Assembly (NCBI GenBank): GCA_945881965.1
Contig: CAMCVS010000003.1
Location: forward strand, 124,001-188,000
DNA: 64,000 bases
Direction of reading: 5' to 3'
Source of the DNA: Paracoccus haematequi
Lineage (GTDB): Bacteria > Pseudomonadota > Alphaproteobacteria > Rhodobacterales > Rhodobacteraceae
Shown here: one piece after another, positions 39,331 to 48,002 of the stretch
Numbering within the stretch: the stretch's first letter is position 1
Layout of the letters: each line of letters starts with the position of its first letter
Made by a program: the position numbers and the translations under genes
Notes under the pieces: generated by a model
The model's input: only the letters and a program-made list of their open reading frames with translations
What the model was told of the DNA's origin: nothing
The model's database searches: none

Positions 39331-39944
39331 CGCTGAATATCGACCTGACGACATGGACCGGGGCCGAGGCGTTCCGGCTGTTCCGCAGCTATGACCGCCC
39401 GCATTATGCCGTGACCGCGCGCGTCGATGTCAGCGGGTTGAAACGCAGCGGCCTGCCAGTGTTTCGCACCTGCCTGTGGATGATCGGCCAGGCGCTGCAT
39501 GCGGTGCCGGAGTTGCGGCTGCGCTTTCGCGGCGATCAGGTCGAGCTGCATGACAGGATCGACCTGTCGCCCACCATCGCCACGCCGGACGGGTTTCGCT
39601 ATACCTATCTGCAATGGCACCCCGACCGCGCGGCATTCGATGCCGATGCCGCCGCCCGCATCGCCGCCGTGCGCGCAGGCGCGCCCCTGAACGCCAATAC
39701 CGGCGCGCAGGATGCCGTGGCCTATCTGTCTTGCCTGCCGTGGCTGGATTACACGTCGCTGGACAACGCCCTGCCCGGTCCTGACGACTGTATCCCGCGC
39801 GTGTCCTGGGGCCGGATCGTGTCAACATCTGCGGGGCACGACATGGCAATGACGCTGCAAGTGCATCACGCGCTGGTGCATGGCCAGCATGTCGGGCAAT
39901 TCTTCACCGCCGTGCAAACCGGCTTTGCCGATCTGGCCGCGTGA
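39327..39944 (+). CDS. CatA-like acetyltransferase (chloramphenicol acetyltransferase fold)
   Basis: 205 residues starting with GTG overlapping the purL stop, giving a translation-coupled pair. The fold matches classic CAT: N-terminal [27 protein letters not shown] and the C-terminal active-site block [17 protein letters not shown]. The catalytic histidine aligns with H181. The canonical HHxxxDG aspartate is a histidine here (H185), which is unusual. CatA-like O-acetyltransferases outside resistance plasmids act on unknown hydroxyl substrates, so an antibiotic-resistance role should not be assumed. Confidence 0.8.
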   Translation: MTLNIDLTTWTGAEAFRLFRSYDRPHYAVTARVDVSGLKRSGLPVFRTCLWMIGQALHAVPELRLRFRGDQVELHDRIDLSPTIATPDGFRYTYLQWHPDRAAFDADAAARIAAVRAGAPLNANTGAQDAVAYLSCLPWLDYTSLDNALPGPDDCIPRVSWGRIVSTSAGHDMAMTLQVHHALVHGQHVGQFFTAVQTGFADLAA

Positions 39945-40006
39945 CCACCCTTGCGGCGCGCGCCCTGCGGGCCTAGATTTCCCCCAAGCCGCTAAAGGAC
40001 CGCGCC

Positions 40007-40243
40007 ATGCCCACCGACGCCCATGAAATCGAAGCCTTGATCCGCGCCGCCTTTCCCGATGCGGTGATCCGCGTAGACGGCGATGATGGCGCGCATTTTG
40101 CCGCCGAAGTGATCGACGAAAGCTTTCGCGGCATGAACCGGGTGCAGCAACAGCGCGCCGTCTATGCCGCGCTGAAGGGCAAGATGGACGGGCCGAACGG
40201 TGCTGTCCACGCGCTCGCGCTGACCACCAAAGCCCCTGATTGA
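40007..40243 (+). CDS. BolA-family protein
   Basis: 78-residue BolA/IbaG-type protein: MPTDAHEIEALIRAAFPDAVIRVDGDDGAHFAAEVIDESFRGMNRVQQQRAVYAAL. BolA proteins pair with CGFS glutaredoxins to hold a [2Fe-2S] cluster and regulate iron metabolism. The partner gene follows 19 bases downstream, so the pair is almost certainly functional together. No N-terminal extension. Confidence 0.93.
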   Translation: MPTDAHEIEALIRAAFPDAVIRVDGDDGAHFAAEVIDESFRGMNRVQQQRAVYAALKGKMDGPNGAVHALALTTKAPD

Positions 40244-40262
40244 CCCTCAAAGGAACTCCGCC

Positions 40263-40625
40263 ATGACCGATGCATCCGCCCGGATCGACGACCTTGTGAA
40301 AACCTCTGACGTGGTGCTGTTCATGAAAGGCACCAAGGCCATGCCGCAATGCGGATTTTCCAGCCGCGTCGCGGGCGTGCTGAATTACATGGCCGTCGAT
40401 TTCCGCGATGTGAACGTGCTGGAAGACGCCGATATCCGGCAGGGCATCAAGGATTATTCCGATTGGCCCACCATCCCGCAACTGTATGTCAAGGGCGAGT
40501 TCGTCGGCGGCTGCGACATCGTCACCGAAATGATGCTGTCGGGCGAGATGGACCAGTTGTTGGAGGCGAAGGGCGTCAGCTTTGACAAGGCCGCCGCCGA
40601 CAAGATCCGCGAAGCGAACGCGTAA
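40263..40625 (+). CDS. grxD: Monothiol glutaredoxin, Grx4 family
   Basis: 120 residues with the CGFS active site (C30) in KGTKAMPQCGFSSRVAGVLN, TIPQLYVKGEFVGGCDIV glutathione-binding segment, and the typical C-terminal helix. Carries [2Fe-2S] clusters with BolA rather than reducing disulfides. Same strand and close to bolA; AAGGA precedes the ATG. A bidirectional stem-loop follows 15 bases after the stop. Confidence 0.95.
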   Translation: MTDASARIDDLVKTSDVVLFMKGTKAMPQCGFSSRVAGVLNYMAVDFRDVNVLEDADIRQGIKDYSDWPTIPQLYVKGEFVGGCDIVTEMMLSGEMDQLLEAKGVSFDKAAADKIREANA

Positions 40626-40640
40626 CGCCTGCGCCGTGTG

Positions 40641-40667
40641 AAAAGGCGGTTTATCCCGCCGCCTTTT
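40641..40667. terminator. Bidirectional terminator between grx4 and zapA
   Basis: AAAAGGCGG / CCGCCTTTT stem (9 bases) around a nine-base loop. Each arm gives a run of U in one direction. The right arm codes for the last residues of zapA, so coding and terminator functions share sequence. Confidence 0.8.
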
Positions 40668-41046
40668 CCTCGGCCCGCGCCGCCATCGCTTCGGCGCGGG
40701 CGGCCAGTTCCTGCAAGGTTTCCGTGACACCGGCCGGGATTACCGGCACTTCGATGCGCACCGGATCGGGCAAGGGGCGCGCGCGCCACGCGGCCAATTC
40801 GGCCTCTGCGGCCTCAACCCGCACCTGCGCCTGCGCCAGCCGTTCCTCCAGCCCGGCGGTTTTATCCGCCAGCATCAGCCCCGCCATCAACAGCATCCGC
40901 GCCTCGGGCAACCGCCCGATCTGGGTGGCCAACACGGTGGCCTCGGCGTCCAGCATCGCGGCGGCGGATTGCAGGAAATGCTCTTCGCCTGCCTGACAGG
41001 ACACCTCGAACGAACGGCCCCCGATGCGGATTTCAACTTCGGGCAT
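40651..41046 (-). CDS. zapA: Cell division protein ZapA
   Basis: 131 residues. ZapA cross-links FtsZ filaments in the division ring. N-terminal globular part [45 protein letters not shown] (1-45) is followed by a long coiled coil (about 60-125, rich in A, E, R). GAGGAGG precedes the start. It begins one base after the stop of the upstream coiled-coil gene, so they are coupled. Its 3' end overlaps a bidirectional terminator. Confidence 0.9.
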   Translation of the reverse strand: MPEVEIRIGGRSFEVSCQAGEEHFLQSAAAMLDAEATVLATQIGRLPEARMLLMAGLMLADKTAGLEERLAQAQVRVEAAEAELAAWRARPLPDPVRIEVPVIPAGVTETLQELAARAEAMAARAEEKAAG

Positions 41047-41047
41047 C

Positions 41048-41704
41048 TCAGACCTCCTCGGGTTGGGCAGCGGCATTGGGATCAGCCTCTGGCGGGATCG
41101 CCAGCAGCGGCGCCATTGCGGTCAGGATCGCTTCGGCCTCGGCGGCATCGGCCTTGCGGGTGGCCATCAGCGCGGCCAATTCCGCCTCCAGCAGGCCGTT
41201 GATCAGGCCGGCATCGGCAAGACCCGCAGCGGCGGCGTCGCGCAATTCGGCGCTGGCCGCGCGCAGGTCGTCATTCGCCTGCCGCAGCGCGTGCAAATCG
41301 CTGTCCATCCGCGCAAGCGCGGTGCGGGCATCGGCCAGTTCGGCGCGAAGCCCTGCCGCCCCGTCACTGCCGCGCGCCTTGAGGCGGCGGATGCGTTCTT
41401 CAAGCTGGGCGGTGACGATGCGCTCATCCTCCAGCGCCTGACGCAACGCGGCCAGTTCATCGGGATCGGCTGGGGCTGCGTCGGGCCGGACGATTGCAAA
41501 GGGCACGGCGGGTGTGTCGAAGACAGGCGCGGCTTCGGGGGGGGCTACCTCGGGCGCTACGTCGGCCACGGCGACCGGTGCGGTTTCCGGTTGCGGCCCT
41601 GGTTCGGGTTGCGGGCGCGCAAGCCCTTCCAGCGCGACCCCGATGCGTTCCAGCGCCGCCGACAGGCGGTGTTCCAGGTCGGCCAGGTCACTGTTGTCGC
41701 TCAT
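41048..41704 (-). CDS. Coiled-coil protein upstream of zapA
   Basis: 218 residues with no named domain. N-terminus [31 protein letters not shown] (helical), a Pro/Ala/Glu-rich linker at about 32-80, then a long coiled coil (about 85-190: [23 protein letters not shown] and further heptads). It precedes zapA with one base between. Position and coil suggest a ZapB-like division partner, but that is inference; the sequence does not resemble E. coli ZapB, which is much shorter. Confidence 0.65.
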   Translation of the reverse strand: MSDNSDLADLEHRLSAALERIGVALEGLARPQPEPGPQPETAPVAVADVAPEVAPPEAAPVFDTPAVPFAIVRPDAAPADPDELAALRQALEDERIVTAQLEERIRRLKARGSDGAAGLRAELADARTALARMDSDLHALRQANDDLRAASAELRDAAAAGLADAGLINGLLEAELAALMATRKADAAEAEAILTAMAPLLAIPPEADPNAAAQPEEV

Positions 41705-41935
41705 CGCGCGCTCCATCTTGTCTTTTGCGCCTGCACATCACTTTACGCCGGACAGAATCAATCCGAACTCGCGCACCGGGTCAACCCTTGGCGGGCCTTG
41801 ACGGGGCCGCATCCGCGCCAGCTTTGCGTCAAAGCGGAAGCGAACCCTGCCAACAGGTTACGCGCGATGCTTGATCTTGGCCAGACCGGGTGGCACACCA
41901 CGGGGGACAGTTTCAGCAGATCAAAGGACAGACCC

Positions 41936-43954
41936 GTGGACATTGCAGCCCTTCGCGCGACCCATCCGGACCATTGGCGCATGGCATGTGCCATTCGCGC
42001 GCTGACGCTGGATGCGGTGGCGGCGGCCAATTCCGGCCATTCCGGCATGCCCATCGGGATGGCGGACGTGGCCACGGTCCTGTTTGCCAAGCATCTGAAA
42101 TTCGATCCCAGCGCGCCCAACTGGCCCGACCGTGACCGGTTCGTGCTGTCGGCGGGGCATGGGTCGATGCTGCTGTATGCATTGCTGCATCTGACGGGCT
42201 ATGCCGAGATGACGATGGCGGAAATCCGCAATTTCCGGCAGTGGGGCGCGCGCACGGCGGGGCACCCGGAATATGGCCATGCGGGCGGCATCGAAACGAC
42301 GACCGGCCCGCTGGGTCAGGGCATCGCCACCGCCGTCGGCATGGCGATGGCCGAGGAAATCCTGCGTGCGCGGCACGGGGCCCGCGTGATCGACCACCAC
42401 ACCTATGTCATCGCGGGCGATGGTTGCCTGATGGAAGGCGTCAGCCACGAGGCCATCGCGCTGGCGGGGCGGCACCAACTGGGCCGCCTGATCGTGTTCT
42501 GGGATGACAACGGCATCACCATCGACGGCAAGGTCGATCTGGCCGACCGCGTCGATCAACCCGCGCGGTTCCGCGCGGCGGGCTGGCATGTGATTGCCAT
42601 CGACGGGCATGACCCGGTGGCAATTGACGCGGCGATCACAGCGGCAAAGGCACAGGGCCTGCCCACGATGATCGCCTGCAAGAGCCATATCGCGCTGGGG
42701 CACGCGGCGCAGGACACGTCCAAAGGCCATGGTGCGCTGACGGACGCGGGCCAGAACGCGGCGGCCAAGGCCGCCTGGGGCTGGGATGCGGCCCCGTTCG
42801 AAATCCCCGCCGACATTGCCGCCGCCTGGGCGGCGGCGGGGGCGCGCGGGGCTGCGCCCCGCGCGGAATGGGACGCGCGGCTGGCAGCACTTTCGGCGGG
42901 AAAGCGCGCGGAGTTCCTCCGCGCCTTTGCGGGCGAGGCGCCCAGCAAGCTGGGCGCGACCATCCGCGCGCTGAAAAAGCAGGCCAGCGGTTCAGCGCCG
43001 AAAGTGGCCACGCGACGCGCGTCCGAAATGGTGCTGGAGGAGGTGAACCCGGTGATGCCGGAAACCGTGGGCGGTTCGGCGGACCTGACCGGATCGAACA
43101 ACACCCGGACCGGCGATCTGGGCATCTTTGACATCGGCAATCGTGCCGGACGCTATGTGCATTACGGCATCCGCGAACATGGCATGGCGGCGGCGATGAA
43201 CGGGATGGCGCTGCATGGCGGCCTCCGGCCCTATGGCGGCACCTTCATGGCGTTCACCGATTACGCGCGGCCCGCCATGCGGCTGTCGGCGCTGATGGGG
43301 GTGCCGGTGGTGTACGTGATGACGCATGACAGCATCGGTCTGGGCGAGGATGGCCCGACGCACCAGCCGGTCGAGCATCTGGCGATTTCACGCGCCACCC
43401 CCAACACGCTGGTGTTCCGGCCCTGCGACGTGGTGGAAACCGCCGAGGCCTGGGAAATCGCGCTGACCGAGACGGCACGCCCTTCGGTTTTGTCGCTGAC
43501 GCGGCAGAACGTGGCGTTGCAGCGGGTGACGCATAGCGCGCGCAACCTGACCGCGCAGGGGGCCTATGTGTTGGCGGATGCCACTGGCAAACGCCAGGCG
43601 ATCCTGATCGCCACCGGGTCCGAGGTGGAAATCGCCATGGCAGCGCGCGCGGTGCTGGAGGCGGATGGCATCGGCACCCGCGTTGTGTCCATGCCGTCGA
43701 TGGAGCTGTTCGCGGCGCAAGACGAGGCCTATCGCCGCAAGGTGCTGCCCGCAGGCCCGGTGCGTGTGGGCATCGAGGCCGCCGTGCGCATGGGCTGGGA
43801 CCGCTGGCTGTTGGGCGAGCGGGGGCGCGAGGGCAAGGCGGCGTTCGTCGGCATGACCGGTTTTGGCGCATCTGCCCCGGCGGAAGACCTGTATGCGCAG
43901 TTCGGCATCACGGCAGAGGCGGTGGTGGCAGCGGTCAAGCGGTTGCTGGGCTGA
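41936..43954 (+). CDS. tkt: Transketolase
   Basis: 672 residues, thiamine-diphosphate enzyme of the pentose-phosphate and Calvin pathways. TPP and substrate motifs are [18 protein letters not shown] near 25-42, [17 protein letters not shown], the GDGCLMEG stretch near 162, and [19 protein letters not shown] in the second domain. GTG at 41936 after AAAGGA is the best start; the long upstream frame overlaps the divergent gene and has no family match. The 231 bases before it hold no RNA gene I can support. Confidence 0.95.
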   Translation: MDIAALRATHPDHWRMACAIRALTLDAVAAANSGHSGMPIGMADVATVLFAKHLKFDPSAPNWPDRDRFVLSAGHGSMLLYALLHLTGYAEMTMAEIRNFRQWGARTAGHPEYGHAGGIETTTGPLGQGIATAVGMAMAEEILRARHGARVIDHHTYVIAGDGCLMEGVSHEAIALAGRHQLGRLIVFWDDNGITIDGKVDLADRVDQPARFRAAGWHVIAIDGHDPVAIDAAITAAKAQGLPTMIACKSHIALGHAAQDTSKGHGALTDAGQNAAAKAAWGWDAAPFEIPADIAAAWAAAGARGAAPRAEWDARLAALSAGKRAEFLRAFAGEAPSKLGATIRALKKQASGSAPKVATRRASEMVLEEVNPVMPETVGGSADLTGSNNTRTGDLGIFDIGNRAGRYVHYGIREHGMAAAMNGMALHGGLRPYGGTFMAFTDYARPAMRLSALMGVPVVYVMTHDSIGLGEDGPTHQPVEHLAISRATPNTLVFRPCDVVETAEAWEIALTETARPSVLSLTRQNVALQRVTHSARNLTAQGAYVLADATGKRQAILIATGSEVEIAMAARAVLEADGIGTRVVSMPSMELFAAQDEAYRRKVLPAGPVRVGIEAAVRMGWDRWLLGERGREGKAAFVGMTGFGASAPAEDLYAQFGITAEAVVAAVKRLLG

Positions 43955-43965
43955 GAGGGAGGAGA

Positions 43966-44013
43966 GGGGGGCGCTGCCCCCCAAACCCCCCGGAGTATTT
44001 CGGGCAAAATGAA
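43966..44013. repeat. GC-rich intergenic repeat, copy 1
   Basis: GGGGGG / CCCCCC stem around CGCTG followed by CCCCCC and GGAGTATTTCGGGCAAAATGAA-type 3' part. The same 3' part is found at 55800-55846, and a hairpin-only relative at 4618. All three lie just downstream of gene ends. This element is widespread between genes in Roseobacter-group genomes. Confidence 0.8.
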
Positions 44014-44026
44014 TGCGGAACCAGGT

Positions 44027-44998
44027 TTAGTGGGCGGAGGATTGCCCGGTCAGCGCAGCTAAGATCGGTGTGATCACGCGGGTGGCCAGCGGGATCAGCA
44101 GCATCCCGAGCGCCAGCCCGAACACACCGTCCAGCGCGGCGGTTGTGGCCCATTCGGTCAGACCGGCAAATCCGGGCTGCACCGCTCTGGCCGCACTGGC
44201 GGCGAGGGATTTGATCGGCGCATAAAGCAGGTCAATGCCGAGTTCGTGCATGCCGTGGATGACGATATTGCCGCCGACCCAGAGCATGGCCGCCGTACCG
44301 ACGACTGACAATACCCGCAACAGCACCGGCATCCCGGCGACCAGCCCGCGCCCGAACCCGCGCCCCAGCCCGGTGCGGGCGCGGGTGGCCAGATGCAGGC
44401 CGACATCGTCCATTTTCACGATCAGGCCAACGGCGCCATAAACGGCCGCCGTCACCAACAGGCCCACCACCGCCAGTGTCGCGGCCTGCAGCCAGATATT
44501 CGGCTGTTCGATCGCGGCGAGCGAGATCGTCATGATCTCGGCGGACAGGATGAAATCGGTCTTGATCGCGCCCTTGATCTTGGCCTCTTCCAGATGCGCG
44601 GGATCGGCCACGTCGTGATCGGCGGCGACTTGCGCGTCACCATGGGGAAACAGCGCGTGAAAGACCTTTTCCGCGCCCTCGAAACACAGGTATGCCCCGC
44701 CCAGCATCAACAAGGGCGTGATGACGAAGGGCGCAAAGCGGTCCAGCGCCAAGAGCGCGGGCAACAGGACCACCAGCTTGTTGAACACCGACCCGCGCGC
44801 GATGCGCCAGATGATCGGCAATTCGCGCGCAGGCGCAAAGCCCTGCACGTATTTCGGGGTCACGGCGGCGTCGTCGATGATGACACCGGCGGTTTTCGAT
44901 CCGGCCTTGGCGGCGGCGGCGGCGATGTCATCGACGCTGGTGGCCGCCACCTTGGCGATGGCGGCGACGTCGTCCAACAGGGCCAGTAATCCGCTCAT
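44027..44998 (-). CDS. DUF808 (YedI-like) inner-membrane protein
   Basis: 323 residues with several hydrophobic helices. Start MSGLLALLDDVAAIAKVAATSVDDIAAAAAKAGSKTAGVIIDDAAVTPKYVQG is the family signature of DUF808, and YLCFEGAEKVFHAL near 105 is conserved. The function in E. coli (YedI) is unknown. It is transcribed alone, away from GAPDH and toward the tkt terminator repeat. Confidence 0.88.
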   Translation of the reverse strand: MSGLLALLDDVAAIAKVAATSVDDIAAAAAKAGSKTAGVIIDDAAVTPKYVQGFAPARELPIIWRIARGSVFNKLVVLLPALLALDRFAPFVITPLLMLGGAYLCFEGAEKVFHALFPHGDAQVAADHDVADPAHLEEAKIKGAIKTDFILSAEIMTISLAAIEQPNIWLQAATLAVVGLLVTAAVYGAVGLIVKMDDVGLHLATRARTGLGRGFGRGLVAGMPVLLRVLSVVGTAAMLWVGGNIVIHGMHELGIDLLYAPIKSLAASAARAVQPGFAGLTEWATTAALDGVFGLALGMLLIPLATRVITPILAALTGQSSAH

Positions 44999-45231
44999 GA
45001 CATTCTCCGCTGATGCTGCGCCGCGTATCAGGGACGGCTTGCTGGCACCTTAACCATCGTGGCCGCTGTGGCAAGCCGACGCTGCGCTGCGGCGGCTGGC
45101 GACAGGTTAGCGCAATCATGTCGCAGCGAGCGCCAACGCCGCACTGCGGCATGGTTTTTTCGCTTTCGAGCGCGACAAGGCGCGCGCTATGAGGGCGCTA
45201 ATTCGCAATGATCCACAGAGGAGTCTCTCCC

Positions 45232-46233
45232 ATGACCATCACCATCGGCATCAACGGCTTTGGCCGCATCGGGCGCTGCACGTTGGGCCATATCGCGGAA
45301 GCCGCGCGGTCCGATGTCAAGGTGGTGCGGATCAACGCCACGGGCCCGCTGGAGACAGCGGCGCATCTGATGCGGTATGATTCGGTGCATGGCCGGTTTG
45401 CTGGCTCCATCACCACGGGCGACAAGACGATGGACATGGGTCAAGGCCCGTTCGGGGTGCAATCGACCTATGATCTGGACGCGCTGGATTGGACCGGCGT
45501 TGATATCGTGCTGGAATGCACCGGCGAGTTCAACGACGGCGATCAGGCGCGCAAGCACATCGAACGGGGCGCAAAGGCCGTGCTGATTTCCGCGCCCGCC
45601 AAGAACGTGCGGAAGACCATCGTGATGGGGGTCAACGATCACCTGCTCGCCAAGGGCGATGTGATGGTGTCGAACGGGTCTTGCACCACCAATTGCCTCG
45701 CACCGTTGGCCAAGGTGCTGCATGACGCCATCGGTATCGAAAGCGGCATCATGACCACCATCCACAGCTATACCGGCGATCAATACACGCTGGATCGCCG
45801 CCATCGCGACCTCTATCGCGCCCGCGCCGCTGCCCTGTCGATGATCCCGACCACCACGGGTGCCGCCAAGGCCCTCGGCGAGGTGCTGCCCGCGTTGAAG
45901 GGCAAGCTGGACGGGTCGGCCATTCGTGTGCCCACGCCGAACGTGTCCTGCGTGGACCTGACCTTTATCGCCAGCCGCGATGTGACCGAGGCCGATGTGA
46001 ACGCCGTGGTGGCCGAGGCTGCCGCAGGCCCGATGGCGGGGATTTTGGGCTATGACCCCGAACCCAAGGTGTCGGTGGATTTCAACCACACCACGCACAG
46101 CTCGATCTTTGCCCCCGACCAGACCAAGGTGACGGGCAAGCGGCTGGTTCGGGTTCTGGCGTGGTATGACAACGAATGGGCGTTCTCGTGCCGCATGGTC
46201 GATGTCGCGGTGGCGATGGGGCGGGTGCTGTAA
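45232..46233 (+). CDS. gap: Glyceraldehyde-3-phosphate dehydrogenase (type I)
   Basis: 333 residues, cytoplasmic. N-terminal Rossmann GFGRIGR (9-15), catalytic C151 in NGSCTTNCLAPL, and HSYTGDQYTLDRRHRDLYRARAAA. The residue that normally follows IN and reads as Asp (for NAD ribose) is A36 here (INATG), so NADP use or a gluconeogenic role like GapB of Bacillus is possible. AGAGGAG precedes ATG 45232; an earlier in-frame ATG (45208) adds eight residues outside the family. No second gap gene is in the window. A 47-codon gene follows. Confidence 0.95.
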   Translation: MTITIGINGFGRIGRCTLGHIAEAARSDVKVVRINATGPLETAAHLMRYDSVHGRFAGSITTGDKTMDMGQGPFGVQSTYDLDALDWTGVDIVLECTGEFNDGDQARKHIERGAKAVLISAPAKNVRKTIVMGVNDHLLAKGDVMVSNGSCTTNCLAPLAKVLHDAIGIESGIMTTIHSYTGDQYTLDRRHRDLYRARAAALSMIPTTTGAAKALGEVLPALKGKLDGSAIRVPTPNVSCVDLTFIASRDVTEADVNAVVAEAAAGPMAGILGYDPEPKVSVDFNHTTHSSIFAPDQTKVTGKRLVRVLAWYDNEWAFSCRMVDVAVAMGRVL

Positions 46234-46300
46234 GGCGAGAGCGGCTCGACAAACGCCGCGCATCCGGGCGATAAGCAGCGCAACGTAGGCGGAGCGCGGC

Positions 46301-46444
46301 ATGACCAACCAGATTTCCATCGCGCTTGGTGCCGTGATCCTGGCCGGGATCGGGTTCGACATGATTTGGCATGACGGGGTCAACCTGTTGTTTCTGGCCC
46401 GGAAATTCGCTGAACTGGTGGAATGGATCGCCTTTTGGCGCTGA
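46301..46444 (+). CDS. 47-residue membrane protein downstream of gap
   Basis: Short frame too small for usual ORF cut-offs: starts MTNQISIALGAVILAG, one hydrophobic helix (about 5-33), and ends FAELVEWIAFWR. Similar 45-50 residue proteins sit next to gap in other Rhodobacterales and are often mislabelled as GAPDH. It is 67 bases after gap and 10 bases before the hydrolase on the same strand. The GGAG before the ATG (46291-46294) supports translation. Function unknown. Confidence 0.72.
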   Translation: MTNQISIALGAVILAGIGFDMIWHDGVNLLFLARKFAELVEWIAFWR

Positions 46445-46454
46445 AGGAGGGGTG

Positions 46455-47399
46455 ATGTCGGGCCTGTGGATATTCGCGCTGCTGGTCGCGATCCCGGTCA
46501 TGGCCGTGCTGTGGCTGGTGCGCACGACCTGGCGGGTCAAGGCGATGGCCGAGGCCGCCGTACCACCACAAGGCCGCTTTGTCGCGACGCCGGACGGGAA
46601 GGTCCATGTGATCGACCAAGGCACGGGGCCTGCGGTGGTGATGATCCACGGGCTGGGCGTGACGGCGGGGAATTTCAGCTATGGGCTGATGGGCGCGCTC
46701 GCCCCCACGCATCGCTGCATCGCCATCGACCGGCCCGGCATGGGGTGGTCGGACCGCAAGGACACCACCCCCGCCACCCCGCGCGCGCAGGCGGCACAGA
46801 TCGTGGCGGTGCTGGATGCGATGGGGGTCGAGCGGCCACTGGTGGTGGGCCATTCGCTGGGCGGGGCGATTGCGCTGTGTCTGGCGCTGGATCACCCGGA
46901 GCGCATCCGGGGACTGGCGTTGCTGGCACCCCTGACGCTGGGCGGGGATGCGCCCTCGCCTGCGTTTGCAGCGCTTGGTATCAAGTCCGACCTGTGGCGG
47001 CGCGTCATGGCCTGGACGCTGGCCACGCCGATGGGGATGCGCAACGCGCCCGCCGTGCTGGATCAGGTGTTCGGCCCTGATCCCGTGCCCAACGATTATG
47101 GCACCAAGGGCGGCGGGCTGCTGGGGCTACGTCCGCAGACGTTTTTCAACACCAGCCGGGATTACATGGCGTCGCTCGCCGATCTGAAATGGATGAAGGC
47201 GGGCTATCCGGGTCTGCGCGTCCCGGTCAGCATCCTGTATGGCGCGGAGGACCGCATCCTGTCGCCCCAGACGCAGGGCCACGCCATGACCGCGCGCAAT
47301 CCGGCCATCAAGGTCGAAGTGATCGCGGGCGGGCATATGCTGCCCGTCACACATGTGGCGGCTTGTGCCGATTTCATCCGAAGGGCGGACGCGGCTTAA
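46455..47399 (+). CDS. Alpha/beta hydrolase, N-terminally anchored
   Basis: 314 residues: one membrane helix (LWIFALLVAIPVMAVLWLV, 4-22), then an alpha/beta-hydrolase fold. HGLGVTAGNFSYGL (65-78) is the oxyanion loop, nucleophile S134 in VVGHSLGGA, acid in YGAEDRIL near 270, base His in AGGHMLPVTH near 299. Substrate unknown; the family includes esterases, lactonases and haloalkane dehalogenases. GGAGGGG precedes the ATG. Convergent with coaD, overlapping it by four bases. Confidence 0.85.
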   Translation: MSGLWIFALLVAIPVMAVLWLVRTTWRVKAMAEAAVPPQGRFVATPDGKVHVIDQGTGPAVVMIHGLGVTAGNFSYGLMGALAPTHRCIAIDRPGMGWSDRKDTTPATPRAQAAQIVAVLDAMGVERPLVVGHSLGGAIALCLALDHPERIRGLALLAPLTLGGDAPSPAFAALGIKSDLWRRVMAWTLATPMGMRNAPAVLDQVFGPDPVPNDYGTKGGGLLGLRPQTFFNTSRDYMASLADLKWMKAGYPGLRVPVSILYGAEDRILSPQTQGHAMTARNPAIKVEVIAGGHMLPVTHVAACADFIRRADAA

Positions 47400-47890
47400 C
47401 GCGCGTACTTCGCCTTCAGCGCCTCATGCACCGCGGGCGGCACGAATTTCGACACGTCGCCGCCAAGGCGGGCGATTTCCTTGACCAGTTTCGACGCAAT
47501 CGCCTGTCGCCGCGCGTCGGCCATCAGGAACACGGTTTCCACGCTGGCATCCAGCGCGCGGTTCATGCCGACCATCTGGAATTCATATTCGAAATCCGCC
47601 ACCGCCCGCAGGCCACGGATGATCACGGCGGCGCCGACATCGCGGGCGCAGTCGATCAGCAGGTTTTCGAACGGATGCACCACGATCTCGGTGCCGGTTT
47701 CCGACACCATCGCCGCACATTCGGCCTCGATCATCGCCACCCGCGCGTCGAGGCTGAACAACGGCCCCTTGTCGCGGTTGATCGCCACCCCGATGACCAG
47801 ACGATCCACCAGACGGCAGGACCGGCGTATGATGTCGGTGTGACCAAAGGTAATCGGGTCAAACGTGCCCGGATACAGACCGATACGCAT
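47396..47890 (-). CDS. coaD: Phosphopantetheine adenylyltransferase
   Basis: Fourth step of coenzyme A synthesis: adenylates 4'-phosphopantetheine. 164 residues, nucleotidyltransferase fold with GTFDPITFGH (8-17; the TxGH motif) and VIIRGLRAVADFEYEFQMVGMNR. Length and motifs are standard. It overlaps the hydrolase stop by four bases; the start follows GGAGGGG. Confidence 0.96.
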   Translation of the reverse strand: MRIGLYPGTFDPITFGHTDIIRRSCRLVDRLVIGVAINRDKGPLFSLDARVAMIEAECAAMVSETGTEIVVHPFENLLIDCARDVGAAVIIRGLRAVADFEYEFQMVGMNRALDASVETVFLMADARRQAIASKLVKEIARLGGDVSKFVPPAVHEALKAKYAR

Positions 47891-47977
47891 GGGGCCCCTC
47901 CTCCCGCTGCCTGAATGGTCTGGCCACGCAACATTATGCCGCCGGGAATGGCAAGGGCGGAAATCACCGGACCCGCG

Positions 47978-47996
47978 TTGGCGCATGACGCGCCAA
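47978..47996. repeat. Perfect inverted repeat between coaD and the CBS gene
   Basis: TTGGCGC / GCGCCAA with five bases between. It lies just past the CBS stop codon on the minus strand and upstream of coaD. No T tract follows on either strand, so it may be a weak terminator or a dyad operator. Confidence 0.35.
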
Positions 47997-48002
47997 GCCG
48001 CG

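Noticed and set aside
39327-39944. Chloramphenicol-resistance gene
   Set aside because: The CAT fold is present but the key Asp is changed and the gene is coupled to purL with no mobile context; a resistance role is not supported.
41705-41935. Possible 6S RNA near zapA
   Set aside because: zapA neighbours 6S RNA in many bacteria, but the 231-base gap shows no recognisable long rod with central bubble, and it lies upstream, not downstream, of zapA.
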